Below are positions 9,887 through 18,240 of a DNA stretch of 64,000 nt, one piece after another; the first letter of the stretch is position 1, and each line of letters begins with the position of its first letter. The DNA comes from Alphaproteobacteria bacterium. Its GTDB lineage: Bacteria > Pseudomonadota > Alphaproteobacteria > JANSWW01. The translations under genes and the position numbers were made by a program. The DNA lies in assembly GCA_024743275.1 (NCBI GenBank), contig JANSWW010000011.1, positions 1 to 64,000 of the forward strand. Direction: 5' to 3'. The notes beneath the pieces were generated by a model. It had not been told where the DNA came from, ran no database searches, and saw only the letters and a program-made list of their open reading frames with translations.

Positions 9887-11242
9887 ATGGCATCCTCTGC
9901 TGAACAACTCGCCTCTCAGATGAGTTTCGGGGCCTTCGCCAAGGCGAAGGATCTTCACGCGCGCCTCTGGTTCACCTTGGGCGCGCTCGTCGTCTATCGG
10001 CTCGGGACCTATATCCCGATTCCGGGGATCGATCCCCTGGCGCTCGAAGAGGTGTTCCAGCAGCAGGCCGGCGGCATCCTCGGCATGTTCAATATGTTCG
10101 CCGGTGGCGCGCTCGGTCGGATGACGATCTTCGCTCTGGCGATTTTCCCCTATATCTCCGCCGCGATCATCATGCAGCTCATGGCGGCGATCTCGCCGAC
10201 CATGAACGCCATCAAGAAAGAGGGCGAGAGCGGACGGAAAAAGATCAACCAGTATACCCGCTACCTGACGGTGGTGCTGGCCACGGTGCAGGCCTACGGT
10301 ATGGCGACCGGCCTCGAAGGCTTCCAGGCCTCGGTCGGCCCGCTGGTGCCGGATCCCGGCATGTTCTTCCGCCTGTCCGCCGTGATCACCCTGGTCGCCG
10401 GGACCATCTTCCTGATGTGGCTGGGCGAACAGATCACCGCCCGGGGCATCGGCAACGGGATTTCGCTGATCATCTTCGCCGGCATCGTCGCTGAACTGCC
10501 GGGTGCGTTGGCCGGGACCTTCGAACTCGGCCGGACCGGTGCGCTATCGGCCGGCGTCATCATCGGGGTGACCATTCTCGCCGTCGCGACCATCGCCTTC
10601 GTCGTGTTCATGGAGCGGGCGCAGCGCCGGATCCCGATCCAGTATCCGAAGCGTCAGGTCGGCAACAAGATGTTCGGCGGGGAGTCGTCCCATCTGCCGC
10701 TCAAGATCAACACCGCCGGTGTGATCCCGCCGATCTTCGCGTCGTCGCTGCTTCTGCTACCGGTTACCGTGGCCCAGGTCTCGGCGACGTCCGGTGCCGC
10801 GGACACGCCCGAGTGGCTGACCTTCATCACCACCGCGTTCGGGCCGGGGCAGCCGCTCTATCTCGCCTTCTTCATCTCTATGATCGTGTTTTTCGCCTTC
10901 TTCTATACGGCGGTTGTGTTCAACCCCGAGGAGACGGCCGACAATCTCAAGAAGTATGGCGGCTTTGTCCCGGGGATTCGGCCGGGCAAGAACACGGCCG
11001 ACTATATCGATCACGTGCTGACGCGCCTGACCTGTGTGGGGGCGGCCTATCTTTCGGTTGTGTGCGCGTTGCCTGAACTCTTGCGTTCTTCCCTCGCAGT
11101 GCCGTTTTATTTCGGTGGGACCAGCTTGTTGATTGTGGTCACGGTGACCATGGATACGGTCGGCCAGATCCAGTCTCATTTGCTGGCTCACCAATATGAG
11201 GGACTCATCAAGAAGTCCAAATTGAGGGGGAAACGCGGATGA
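9887..11242 (+). CDS. secY: Protein translocase subunit SecY
   Basis: SecY is the channel of the Sec translocon in the inner membrane. The 451-residue product has the plug-region sequence [21 protein letters not shown], and the loop [19 protein letters not shown] type motifs (here [19 protein letters not shown]), with about ten membrane segments. Start at ATG 9887 is supported by AAGGAG at 9871. An in-frame upstream start at 9851 gives a proline/arginine-rich extension unlike the family. The stop overlaps adk as ATGA. Context and length are typical. Confidence 0.98.
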   Translation: MASSAEQLASQMSFGAFAKAKDLHARLWFTLGALVVYRLGTYIPIPGIDPLALEEVFQQQAGGILGMFNMFAGGALGRMTIFALAIFPYISAAIIMQLMAAISPTMNAIKKEGESGRKKINQYTRYLTVVLATVQAYGMATGLEGFQASVGPLVPDPGMFFRLSAVITLVAGTIFLMWLGEQITARGIGNGISLIIFAGIVAELPGALAGTFELGRTGALSAGVIIGVTILAVATIAFVVFMERAQRRIPIQYPKRQVGNKMFGGESSHLPLKINTAGVIPPIFASSLLLLPVTVAQVSATSGAADTPEWLTFITTAFGPGQPLYLAFFISMIVFFAFFYTAVVFNPEETADNLKKYGGFVPGIRPGKNTADYIDHVLTRLTCVGAAYLSVVCALPELLRSSLAVPFYFGGTSLLIVVTVTMDTVGQIQSHLLAHQYEGLIKKSKLRGKRG

Positions 11243-11883
11243 ATTTGATTCTTTTGGGGCCTCCGGGCGCGGGTAAGGGTACCCAGGCGCGGCGGCTGCA
11301 GGACAACCATGGCCTGATCCAGCTCTCGACCGGCGATATGCTGAGAGCCGCGGTGGCCGAGGGCACCGAGATCGGCAAACAGGCAAAAGCGGTTATGGAC
11401 CGTGGCGATTTGGTGTCCGACGATATCCTGATCGGGATGATCTCGGAGCGGATCGACCAGGACGATTGCAAGAACGGTTTTATTCTCGACGGTTTTCCGC
11501 GCACCACAGCCCAGGCCGAGGCACTGGATGGGATGCTGCGGGACAAGGGGCTACACCTTGCCAAGGTCGTCGAACTGGCGGTGGACGAGGAGGCTCTGGT
11601 CGACCGGATCACCGGTCGATACACCTGCGCGAATTGCGGTCAGGGCTATCACGACAGCTTCCAGAAGCCGTCGGTCGACGGGGTCTGCGACAATTGCGGG
11701 GCGACCGAGTTCAAGCGGCGGGCCGACGACAACGAGGAAGCGGTGCGGACCCGGATGCAGGCTTATCGCGCGCAGACGGCGCCGATTCTGCCCTATTACC
11801 GGGACAAGGGTATTCTGTCGGAAGTTGACGGAATGGCCGATATCGACGAGGTGACGAAACAGATCGAGGCGGTGATCTCTTAA
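11239..11883 (+). CDS. adk: Adenylate kinase, zinc-LID type
   Basis: Adk interconverts ATP + AMP and 2 ADP in the cytoplasm. The P-loop GPPGAGKGT is at residues 7-15, and the AMP-binding region [13 protein letters not shown] is at about 81-93. The LID domain carries four cysteines (130, 133, 150, 153) in a CxxC-x16-CxxC pattern, so this is the metal-binding long form; E. coli Adk lacks these. Its 214 residues are full length. It is co-transcribed with secY, with a 4-base overlap. This placement between secY and rpsM is common in alphaproteobacteria. Confidence 0.98.
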   Translation: MNLILLGPPGAGKGTQARRLQDNHGLIQLSTGDMLRAAVAEGTEIGKQAKAVMDRGDLVSDDILIGMISERIDQDDCKNGFILDGFPRTTAQAEALDGMLRDKGLHLAKVVELAVDEEALVDRITGRYTCANCGQGYHDSFQKPSVDGVCDNCGATEFKRRADDNEEAVRTRMQAYRAQTAPILPYYRDKGILSEVDGMADIDEVTKQIEAVIS

Positions 11884-11933
11884 CCGGGATCGCCCTCGAT
11901 GGAACGGCGCTGACAGGGTGCCGGAATAAAGGC

Positions 11934-11973
11934 TTGACAGATTGCTTGACAGCGTATCCGCCACGCCTATACT
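11934..11973 (+). promoter_or_regulatory. Sigma-70 promoter for the rpsM-rpsK-rpoA-rplQ operon
   Basis: A perfect -35 TTGACA at 11946-11951 and a TATACT -10 at 11968-11973 are separated by 16 bases. A second TTGACA lies 12 bases upstream at 11934-11939, giving a tandem CTTGACAG. Transcription would start near 11980, about 90 bases before the rpsM start. This is the best promoter match in the ribosomal cluster. Confidence 0.85.
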
Positions 11974-12013
11974 CCGCGCCCTTGGCAGTGCAGCAGGTTG
12001 AATGAACGATCGT

Positions 12014-12054
12014 AAAAGCCGCGTCGAGCAGGCTTGAGCGGCGCTTTTTGTTTT
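12014..12054 (+). terminator. Terminator-like leader hairpin upstream of rpsM
   Basis: GCCGC-G-TCGAG (12018-12028) pairs with CTTGA-GCGGC (12033-12042) around the four-base loop CAGG, and GCTTTTTGTTTT follows. The stem can be extended by AAAAG pairing with CTTTT. It has the form of an intrinsic terminator, yet it lies between the promoter at 11946-11973 and the rpsM start at 12071, so it would end transcription before the operon unless it is regulated. Confidence 0.7.
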
Positions 12055-12070
12055 GTGAGGAGAGATCGAC

Positions 12071-12448
12071 GTGGCGCGTATTGCTGGTGTCAACATTCCG
12101 ACGGGGAAGCGGGTTCATATCGCGCTGACCTATATCCACGGCATTGGGAACACCAAGGCCAAGGAAATCTGTTCCAAGGTTGGCGTCGCCGAAGAGCGGC
12201 GGGTCAACGAACTGTCCGACGACGAGGTCGGTCGGATCCGTGAAGTGATCGACGGCGATTACATCGTCGAGGGCGATCTGCGCCGCGAAGTGGCGATGAA
12301 CATCAAGCGTCTCATGGATCTGGGTTGCTATCGCGGCCTGCGGCACCGGAAGGGTCTGCCGGTCCGGGGTCAGCGGACCCACACCAACGCCCGGACCCGC
12401 AAGGGCCCGGCGAAGGCGATCGCCGGTAAGAAGAAGGCGACCCGCTAA
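12071..12448 (+). CDS. rpsM: 30S ribosomal protein S13
   Basis: S13 lies in the head of the small subunit and contacts the P-site tRNA and the large subunit. The product starts [14 protein letters not shown] and contains [14 protein letters not shown] and [18 protein letters not shown]. The start is GTG at 12071, with GAGGAGAG at 12057-12064 as ribosome site. Its 125 residues fit the family. It is the first gene of the alpha operon, behind its own promoter. Confidence 0.98.
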   Translation: MARIAGVNIPTGKRVHIALTYIHGIGNTKAKEICSKVGVAEERRVNELSDDEVGRIREVIDGDYIVEGDLRREVAMNIKRLMDLGCYRGLRHRKGLPVRGQRTHTNARTRKGPAKAIAGKKKATR

Positions 12449-12474
12449 GGTCTCCATCGCGTGAGGAATATCGG

Positions 12475-12499
12475 GGCCGGCGTGCGCGCCGGCCTTTTT
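12475..12499 (+). terminator. Perfect terminator-like hairpin between rpsM and rpsK
   Basis: The 8-bp perfect stem GGCCGGCG / CGCCGGCC (12475-12482, 12487-12494) with loop TGCG is followed at once by TTTTT at 12495. It sits in the 92-base gap between two genes normally on one transcript. It may set the ratio of S13 to the downstream S11, RpoA and L17, or stabilise a processed end. Confidence 0.65.
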
Positions 12500-12540
12500 G
12501 GCCAGGGCTGGCCAACTAGGACGAGAAGAGGAAGCAAGAT

Positions 12541-12927
12541 ATGGCGAAGGCTCCGGTGCGCCGCCGCAAGGAACGGAAAAACATCACCTCCGGTGTCGCG
12601 CATGTGAATGCGTCGTTCAACAACACCATGGTGACGATCACCGATGCCCAGGGCAACGCGATCTCCTGGTCGTCGGCCGGCATGATGGGCTTCAAAGGGT
12701 CCCGGAAGTCGACCCCGTATGCCGCCCAGGTTGCCGCGGAAGACGCCGGCCGGAAGGCCATGGAGCACGGCATGCGCACCCTTGAGGTCGAAGTCAAAGG
12801 GCCGGGTTCGGGTCGTGAGAGCGCCCTGCGCGCGCTGCAGTCCATCGGGTTCACGATCATGTCCATCCGTGATGTGACGTCGATCCCGCACAATGGCTGC
12901 CGCCCGCCGAAGCGCCGCCGGGTTTAA
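12541..12927 (+). CDS. rpsK: 30S ribosomal protein S11
   Basis: S11 forms the platform of the small subunit near the mRNA exit. The protein has [34 protein letters not shown], and the family C-terminus [15 protein letters not shown]. Length is 128. The ribosome site GAAGAGGAAG lies at 12524-12533. A 113-base gap separates it from rpoA. Confidence 0.98.
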   Translation: MAKAPVRRRKERKNITSGVAHVNASFNNTMVTITDAQGNAISWSSAGMMGFKGSRKSTPYAAQVAAEDAGRKAMEHGMRTLEVEVKGPGSGRESALRALQSIGFTIMSIRDVTSIPHNGCRPPKRRRV

Positions 12928-13040
12928 ACCTTCTCCTCCGCCGGCCCCTTGGAGCGTGATCCGGGGGCTGGAACGTCGGCCGGAACGGCCCGGATTTCCG
13001 ACCGTTCCGTTGTGAGAATTAGCTCGAAAGGAGCGAGTTC

Positions 13041-14057
13041 GTGTTGCAGAAAAACTGGCAGTCCCTCATCAAACCGCAAAAGCTCGACGTCAAGCCGGGC
13101 GCGGACGAAGCCCGCATCGCTACCATCGTCGCAGAGCCGCTTGAGCGGGGTTTCGGTCTGACGCTTGGTAACGCGCTGCGCCGGGTGCTTCTCTCCTCCC
13201 TTCAGGGGGCCGCGGTGACCGCCATCCACATCGACGGCGTGCTGCATGAATTCTCCTCGATCCCCGGCGTGCGGGAAGACGTGACGGACATCGTCCTCAA
13301 CGTCAAAGGCCTGGCGATTCAGATGGACGCGGATCAGGCGAAGCGCATGCGCCTGAAGGCGACCGGTCCCTGCGAAGTGACCGCCGGCATGATCGAGAGC
13401 GGCCATGATATTCAGATCATGAACCCGGATCTGGTGATCTGCACGCTGGATGACGGGGCCGTGCTTTCCATGGAACTGACCGTGGAAAACGGCAAGGGCT
13501 ACGTGCCCGGTTCCGCCAACCGCCCGGAAGACGCCCCGATCGGGCTGATCCCGGTCGACGCGATCTTCTCACCGGTGCGCAAATGCGCGTACAAGGTCGA
13601 GAACACCCGTGTCGGTCAGGTCACCGATTACGACAAGCTTTCCATGTCGGTGGAAACCGACGGTTCGCTGACGCCGGAAGACGCCGTGGCCTATGCCGCC
13701 CGGATCCTTCAGGACCAGTTGCAGCTCTTCATCAATTTCGAGGAGCCGAGCCAGCGGGCCGAGCAGGAAGAGGCCGGCGATCTGCCGTTCAACAAGAACC
13801 TGCTGCGCAAGGTCGACGAACTCGAGCTCTCCGTCCGCTCCGCCAACTGCCTCAAGAACGACAATATCGTCTATATCGGTGATCTCGTTCAAAAGACCGA
13901 GGCGGAAATGCTGCGGACGCCGAATTTCGGTCGGAAGTCGCTCAACGAGATCAAGGACGTGCTCAATCAGATGGGCCTCCAACTCGGTATGGAAATCGCG
14001 AACTGGCCGCCGGAAAACATCGAGGAGCTCGCCAAGCGCCTCGAAGAACCCTATTAA
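13041..14057 (+). CDS. rpoA: RNA polymerase alpha subunit
   Basis: RpoA forms the dimeric scaffold for core RNA polymerase assembly. The N-terminal domain (about 1-235) has [20 protein letters not shown] and the dimerisation elements. The C-terminal domain (about 255-325), which contacts UP-element DNA and activators, has [15 protein letters not shown] and [14 protein letters not shown]. The start is GTG at 13041, chosen for AAAGGAG at 13027-13033. At 338 residues it is the normal alphaproteobacterial length. Confidence 0.98.
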   Translation: MLQKNWQSLIKPQKLDVKPGADEARIATIVAEPLERGFGLTLGNALRRVLLSSLQGAAVTAIHIDGVLHEFSSIPGVREDVTDIVLNVKGLAIQMDADQAKRMRLKATGPCEVTAGMIESGHDIQIMNPDLVICTLDDGAVLSMELTVENGKGYVPGSANRPEDAPIGLIPVDAIFSPVRKCAYKVENTRVGQVTDYDKLSMSVETDGSLTPEDAVAYAARILQDQLQLFINFEEPSQRAEQEEAGDLPFNKNLLRKVDELELSVRSANCLKNDNIVYIGDLVQKTEAEMLRTPNFGRKSLNEIKDVLNQMGLQLGMEIANWPPENIEELAKRLEEPY

Positions 14058-14090
14058 GCGACCGTTTTGTAAAGAAAAAGGAACGGAACA

Positions 14091-14519
14091 ATGCGTCACC
14101 GCACCTCGGGCCGGAAACTCAACCGCACCTCCACCCACCGCAAGGCCCTGTTCAAGAACATGGCTCAGGCGCTGATCAAGCACGAGCAGATCAAGACGAC
14201 CCTGCCGAAGGCCAAAGAACTGCGCCCGGTCGTGGAAAAGCTCATTACCCTTGGCAAAAAGGGCGATCTCGCCTCTCGCCGTCTTGCCTTCGCCCGTCTG
14301 CGCGACGATGCGGCCGTGAAGAAGCTCTTCGACACGCTGGCCCCGCGCTATGAAGAGCGCAATGGCGGTTATACCCGCGTCCTGAAGGCCGGTTTCCGTT
14401 ATGGCGACTCCGCCCCGATGGCCGTGATCGAGTTCGTCGACCGCGACGTCGACGCCCGTGGCCAGGACTCCGGCCCGACCCAGGAGGTCGAGGAGGAACT
14501 GGAGACGGCGGCCGCCTAA
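14091..14519 (+). CDS. rplQ: 50S ribosomal protein L17
   Basis: L17 lies at the tunnel exit of the large subunit. It begins [20 protein letters not shown] and contains [19 protein letters not shown], both diagnostic. At 142 residues it ends with a short acidic tail (EEELETAAA). It is the last gene of the alpha operon and is followed by a strong terminator. Confidence 0.98.
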   Translation: MRHRTSGRKLNRTSTHRKALFKNMAQALIKHEQIKTTLPKAKELRPVVEKLITLGKKGDLASRRLAFARLRDDAAVKKLFDTLAPRYEERNGGYTRVLKAGFRYGDSAPMAVIEFVDRDVDARGQDSGPTQEVEEELETAAA

Positions 14520-14547
14520 TCCGCGTTTCATCGGTGACGGTTTTATA

Positions 14548-14577
14548 GGGGCGTCCTTCGGGGCGCCCCTTTTGTTT
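14548..14577 (+). terminator. Intrinsic terminator of the ribosomal supercluster
   Basis: A 9-bp stem GGGGCGTCC / GGGCGCCCC (one T-G pair) with the stable loop TTCG spans 14548-14569 and is followed by TTTTGTTTTT. It lies 28 bases after the rplQ stop, where the plus-strand ribosomal transcript should end. Confidence 0.9.
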
Positions 14578-14693
14578 TTGTCGCCGGGGGCGACGGCCGC
14601 CGGGTCGAAGCGTCCGAATTCTCATCGACCCGCGACTTTTCCGTCGGCCTCTCCTTCCTATACTCTTAAGAGGAGAAATAGGAGGAGAGAGTC

Positions 14694-15371
14694 ATGGGGA
14701 ACCCGTTCGTTGAAGTCGAATACTCCGATCACGTGCTGTTGGCCCGGTTCAAGGAAGGCGATCCCCATGGCGATGGAGACAATTATGTGGTCCTTCGGGA
14801 CTACACCGTTCGCTATCGACGGGCGGATGATCCGGACAAATGGCACAAGGTGACGGTGCCGGCCGGTTTCCTGACCGATCTCGCGAGCGTTCCCTGGTTC
14901 GCCCGGTGGCTCGTGTCGAAGACCGGCCACCACACGGAGGCGGCCGTGGTCCACGACTATTGCTATGCCTATCAACCCGGTGACCGCCGCCCCCATTCCG
15001 GGCTGAGCCGACAGGATGCGGACTATCTCTTTGCCGCATTGATGCAGCGGGCCTTGGTGATCCCGCTGGTGAATTGGGCGGCCCACGCGGCCGTCGCTTC
15101 TTTCGGCGGCGATCCCTATGAAAACCGCTTCGAGATCCGCAATGTGCGCGAACCGATCAAGGGCGAGGAGCGTCTGGAACGGAGCCGGCGGATCCTGTAC
15201 CGGCAATGGGCGGAGCTGATGGACCAACTCGGCGGCGAGTGGCTGAAGCTCAAGGAGGAAACGCCGCCCTTCGATCCCCATGCGCGGATGGAAAAGGCGA
15301 AGAAGGCCGCCCTCAAGAAGAAGGCAGAGGCCGAGGAGGACCCGGACTGGTTCGTCGGCGCGGTGCGTTAG
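14694..15371 (+). CDS. DUF1353 family protein
   Basis: A 225-residue protein of the DUF1353 family, which is frequent in phage genomes and in some bacterial chromosomes and has no assigned reaction. The family signature is clear: VPAGFLTDLASVPWFAR at residues 55-71, then VVHDYCYAY at 85-93, then the acidic site SRQDADYLF. These Asp/His residues look like a hydrolase-type active site, but this is an inference. The C-terminal third is charged, with a Lys/Glu-rich helix near 200-217. A strong GGAGGAGAG ribosome site precedes the ATG. It stands alone after the ribosomal terminator, and no phage genes flank it. Confidence 0.82.
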   Translation: MGNPFVEVEYSDHVLLARFKEGDPHGDGDNYVVLRDYTVRYRRADDPDKWHKVTVPAGFLTDLASVPWFARWLVSKTGHHTEAAVVHDYCYAYQPGDRRPHSGLSRQDADYLFAALMQRALVIPLVNWAAHAAVASFGGDPYENRFEIRNVREPIKGEERLERSRRILYRQWAELMDQLGGEWLKLKEETPPFDPHARMEKAKKAALKKKAEAEEDPDWFVGAVR

Positions 15372-15394
15372 GGGGGCTGTTTGTCTGAGAGCCG

Positions 15395-16729
15395 TTAGGA
15401 CGCCGGTGCCGCGGGTGCGGGAACGGTAATGGCGACCGTGATCTCCTCGCCGGTTCGCGGAAGGCTGGTGACCCTGAGTTCGTATGTACCGGGCGTGACG
15501 GCCGATTTGGCCACCAGCACGATACGGTTTCCGGTCGAATACACAATCTCGATGCCTTCGCCCGGGGATTTTCCGGGCACGAATTCGACCTTATAGGGCG
15601 CCTTGCCACCGGCGATGGTGAGTTCGGCGGTTTGCTCGGCGGCAAGTGTCAGGGCCTTTGGTTGTACGGCCAGCTTCCCGGGAGAGGGTTCGGACAGGAC
15701 GCAGTTCGTTCCGACCTCGTTGACGGCATTCGTTATGCCGGACAGCTCCGCATTGATCCCGGCGGCGGCGGTCGTCAGTTCGGCGATGAGGTTCTCCACC
15801 TGGGCGATCTCGGCGTCGGTGGCCTTGCGGGGCGTCTGGGTGCTGCCCCCAGCCTGCGGGACGAGGGCTTTCTGTCGTCCCGTATTGCCCATTTGCCTTT
15901 GTTCCTGGGCCGACAATGTCTGTTGGCGGCTCATGGCCATGCCCGCCGAGCCGATATTCTTGGCGGTCGCCAGGATCGCTTCGATATTGGCGCGACTGTC
16001 GTCGATCCGTTTGTTCATCGCCGTTTGGGTGATGGAGATGGCGTTGGTGACCGTTTGGGCGAAGACCACATCGCTTCCGATGAAGCGCATGAGGTTTACC
16101 GCCGCGCCGTCATATTGGGCGATCGCGGCCAATGCCCGGTTTTCCAGGTCTTCATCATGGGCCACTTCCGGCGAACTGATCGCCATGAACAGCGCGGTGC
16201 GGATACCGTCATACCCGGCATACCCGTTCGAACCCGTCTTCATCTTGGTGAGTCGGATTTCGGCCGAAACGGCCCCCAGAGCGGTCTGCGCGATGCACCC
16301 GAAGACCGTGTCCGCGTCGGAGTAGATGCTGACCAGGGTCGGGCTCGCGAACAGCGATTCCGCGGCGAAGGCGCTGGCGCCGCCAAGGCCGAGGCCGAGC
16401 ACCAAATCCGAATGCGCTCCGTAGAGCGCGGCGACACCACCGGCCGCCGCGGCCCCGAAGGTGGCGTATTGCAGAACCGACTGGCCGACGACCAGTTGAT
16501 CACGGTTCTCCGTCGCGGCGTCCCGAAGGGCCTCCGCGTTCTGGGCCGCCTGGAGCAGGGTCGGCATCCGTGACTCCCTGGGGGTCTCCACCGTGATCAG
16601 CGACCCGGGGCGGTCGATATAGGGATTGAAGAACACGCATCCCGACAGGCCGAGGGCGGTGCCCAGCAACAGGGTCGCCCGGCCCACGCACGTGATCGCT
16701 GTGAGGCCTCGTTCTCGGATCATGGCCAT
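15395..16729 (-). CDS. Predicted outer-membrane lipoprotein with Ig-like C-terminal domain, function unknown
   Basis: A signal sequence ends in a lipobox (LGLSGC), so the mature protein should be lipid-anchored with cysteine first. I prefer the ATG at 16729 (444 residues, signal of about 30) because GGGGGGA lies four bases upstream; an in-frame ATG at 16774 would give an overlong signal. After the lipobox comes a Gly/Ala-rich hydrophobic stretch (FGAAAAGGVAALYGAHSDL), then a helical middle part. The last ~85 residues, from KLAVQPKALTLAAEQTAE, look like a beta-sandwich of the Ig/BACON type. No enzyme motif is seen. It is the nearest gene downstream of the PuuB-like gene, 184 bases away. Confidence 0.7.
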   Translation of the reverse strand: MAMIRERGLTAITCVGRATLLLGTALGLSGCVFFNPYIDRPGSLITVETPRESRMPTLLQAAQNAEALRDAATENRDQLVVGQSVLQYATFGAAAAGGVAALYGAHSDLVLGLGLGGASAFAAESLFASPTLVSIYSDADTVFGCIAQTALGAVSAEIRLTKMKTGSNGYAGYDGIRTALFMAISSPEVAHDEDLENRALAAIAQYDGAAVNLMRFIGSDVVFAQTVTNAISITQTAMNKRIDDSRANIEAILATAKNIGSAGMAMSRQQTLSAQEQRQMGNTGRQKALVPQAGGSTQTPRKATDAEIAQVENLIAELTTAAAGINAELSGITNAVNEVGTNCVLSEPSPGKLAVQPKALTLAAEQTAELTIAGGKAPYKVEFVPGKSPGEGIEIVYSTGNRIVLVAKSAVTPGTYELRVTSLPRTGEEITVAITVPAPAAPAS

Positions 16730-16913
16730 ATCGTCCCCCCAGATATTCCGCCGCGTTCTGATCGCCTGACGCATCGAGTCGGACCTCAGGCTTCAGAACC
16801 GAATAAAACTCTAGGGGAAAAACGTCGAAAGCATCAACCTATAAGTAGATTTCATGCCGGCTTACTAATGATTTGATTGCTGTTTTTTGTATTTCAGTCG
16901 GGTCAGTTTAGCA

Positions 16914-18233
16914 TCAGGATCCCAGCCGGTCCCGAAGCGCGTACCATAGCATTCCCGCGACCAGGGCGGGATAACGCAGAAGCGTGCCGCCCGGGAAACT
17001 CGGTTGCGGGATTGTCGCGAAGACGTCGAAGGTCTCGGCCGTGCCGGCGATCGCGTCCGCCATCGCGCGGCCCACGACACCCGTGATGGCGACGCCGTTG
17101 CCTGAAAAGCCCTGGGCGTAGAACACGCCTTCCGGCGTGCGCCCGACCATGGGCAGCCTGTTCAAGGAGATGGCGAGCGTCCCGCCCCAGGCATAGTCGA
17201 TCTCGATCCCGCTCAACTGCGGGAAGGCCCGGGCGAGCGGCTTGCGGACGAAGTCGGCGATGTTATCTGGAAAACGCGGAGAATAGCTCTCGCCGCCGCC
17301 GAACAGCAGCCGGCGGTCGGCCGACAGGCGATAATAGTCGATGACGAACTTCGTGTCCGACACACAGACATCGTTTGGGATCAGCCTGCGCCACTCGGTC
17401 TCGCTCAAGGGCCTTGTCGCCGCGATATAATTGTTTATCGGCATGATCTTCGGCGCGATGGCGCCGGGCAGGCCAAGCATGTCGCCGGTATCGGGATGGC
17501 CCAGATAGCCGTTGCAGGCGACCACCACATGATCCGCTGTCACGCTGCCGTCGGCCGTGGCGACCCGATGTCCGGATGCGGTCTTCTCAAGGCGGGTGAC
17601 CGGGCTTCCCTCATGGAGCACCGCCCCCTCCGCGACGGCCCCCCGGGCCAGACCGAGGCAGTAGTTCAGGGGGTGGAGGTGATAGGTCCCCATGTCCAAG
17701 ACCCCGCCGTGGTAGACCGGGCTGTCGACATGCTGACGGATCTCGGACTTCGGGACGAACCGCATATGCGGATAGCCGTGACGGTCGGCGATCGCCTCGG
17801 CATAGCCCTCCATCCAATGGAGCTCCTTCTTTTTCCAGGCGACCCCGAGATGGCCCGGCTTGAGCTCGCACTCGATGTCGTAGGCGGCGATCCGCTCCCG
17901 GATCAGGGTCTTGGCGTCTTCGGCCAGGTCCCATAGGCGGTTCGACATCTCCCTCCCCACGATGGAGTCCAGATCGAAGCTGTCCTTGCGCTGTCCGGTG
18001 CCGACCTGACCGCCATTGCGTCCGCTCGCCCCCCAGCCGATGCGATGCGCCTCCAACAACCGCACCGCAAAGCCTTTCTTCGCCAGTTCAAGGGCCGTGC
18101 TCACTCCGGTGAAGCCGCCGCCGATCACGCAGACGTCCGCCCTTTGGTCGCCGCCGAGCGGAGGGCGGGGCGGTGCTCGGTGGCCGGTCGCGGCGTAGTG
18201 GCTCTCCGGGTGGGGGCGGGGCGGGCGGTTCAT
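16914..18233 (-). CDS. puuB: FAD-dependent oxidoreductase, PuuB-like gamma-glutamylputrescine oxidase
   Basis: Related to PuuB, which oxidises gamma-glutamylputrescine to the aldehyde with release of ammonia and peroxide. The FAD dinucleotide site VIGGGFTGVSTALELAKKG begins near residue 36, and the family motif GWGASGRNGGQVGTG follows at about 67-81. The C-terminal FAD contact GFSGNGVAITGVVGRAMADA is present. The 439-residue length from ATG 18233 is right for the family; a longer upstream reading runs into the neighbouring gene. It starts 7 bases after the stop of the glutamine-synthetase-like gene, so the two form an operon. The substrate could be another amine or amino acid of the DAO family. 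Confidence 0.85.
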   Translation of the reverse strand: MNRPPRPHPESHYAATGHRAPPRPPLGGDQRADVCVIGGGFTGVSTALELAKKGFAVRLLEAHRIGWGASGRNGGQVGTGQRKDSFDLDSIVGREMSNRLWDLAEDAKTLIRERIAAYDIECELKPGHLGVAWKKKELHWMEGYAEAIADRHGYPHMRFVPKSEIRQHVDSPVYHGGVLDMGTYHLHPLNYCLGLARGAVAEGAVLHEGSPVTRLEKTASGHRVATADGSVTADHVVVACNGYLGHPDTGDMLGLPGAIAPKIMPINNYIAATRPLSETEWRRLIPNDVCVSDTKFVIDYYRLSADRRLLFGGGESYSPRFPDNIADFVRKPLARAFPQLSGIEIDYAWGGTLAISLNRLPMVGRTPEGVFYAQGFSGNGVAITGVVGRAMADAIAGTAETFDVFATIPQPSFPGGTLLRYPALVAGMLWYALRDRLGS

Positions 18234-18240
18234 GACGCGG

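Noticed and set aside
12928-13040. Fourth terminator between rpsK and rpoA
   Set aside because: Pairing of GGAACGTCGG with CCGACCGTTCC is imperfect and there is no U-run after it.
14694-15371. DUF1353 gene as part of a prophage
   Set aside because: No phage structural, lysis or integration gene is near, and the gene stands alone after the ribosomal terminator.
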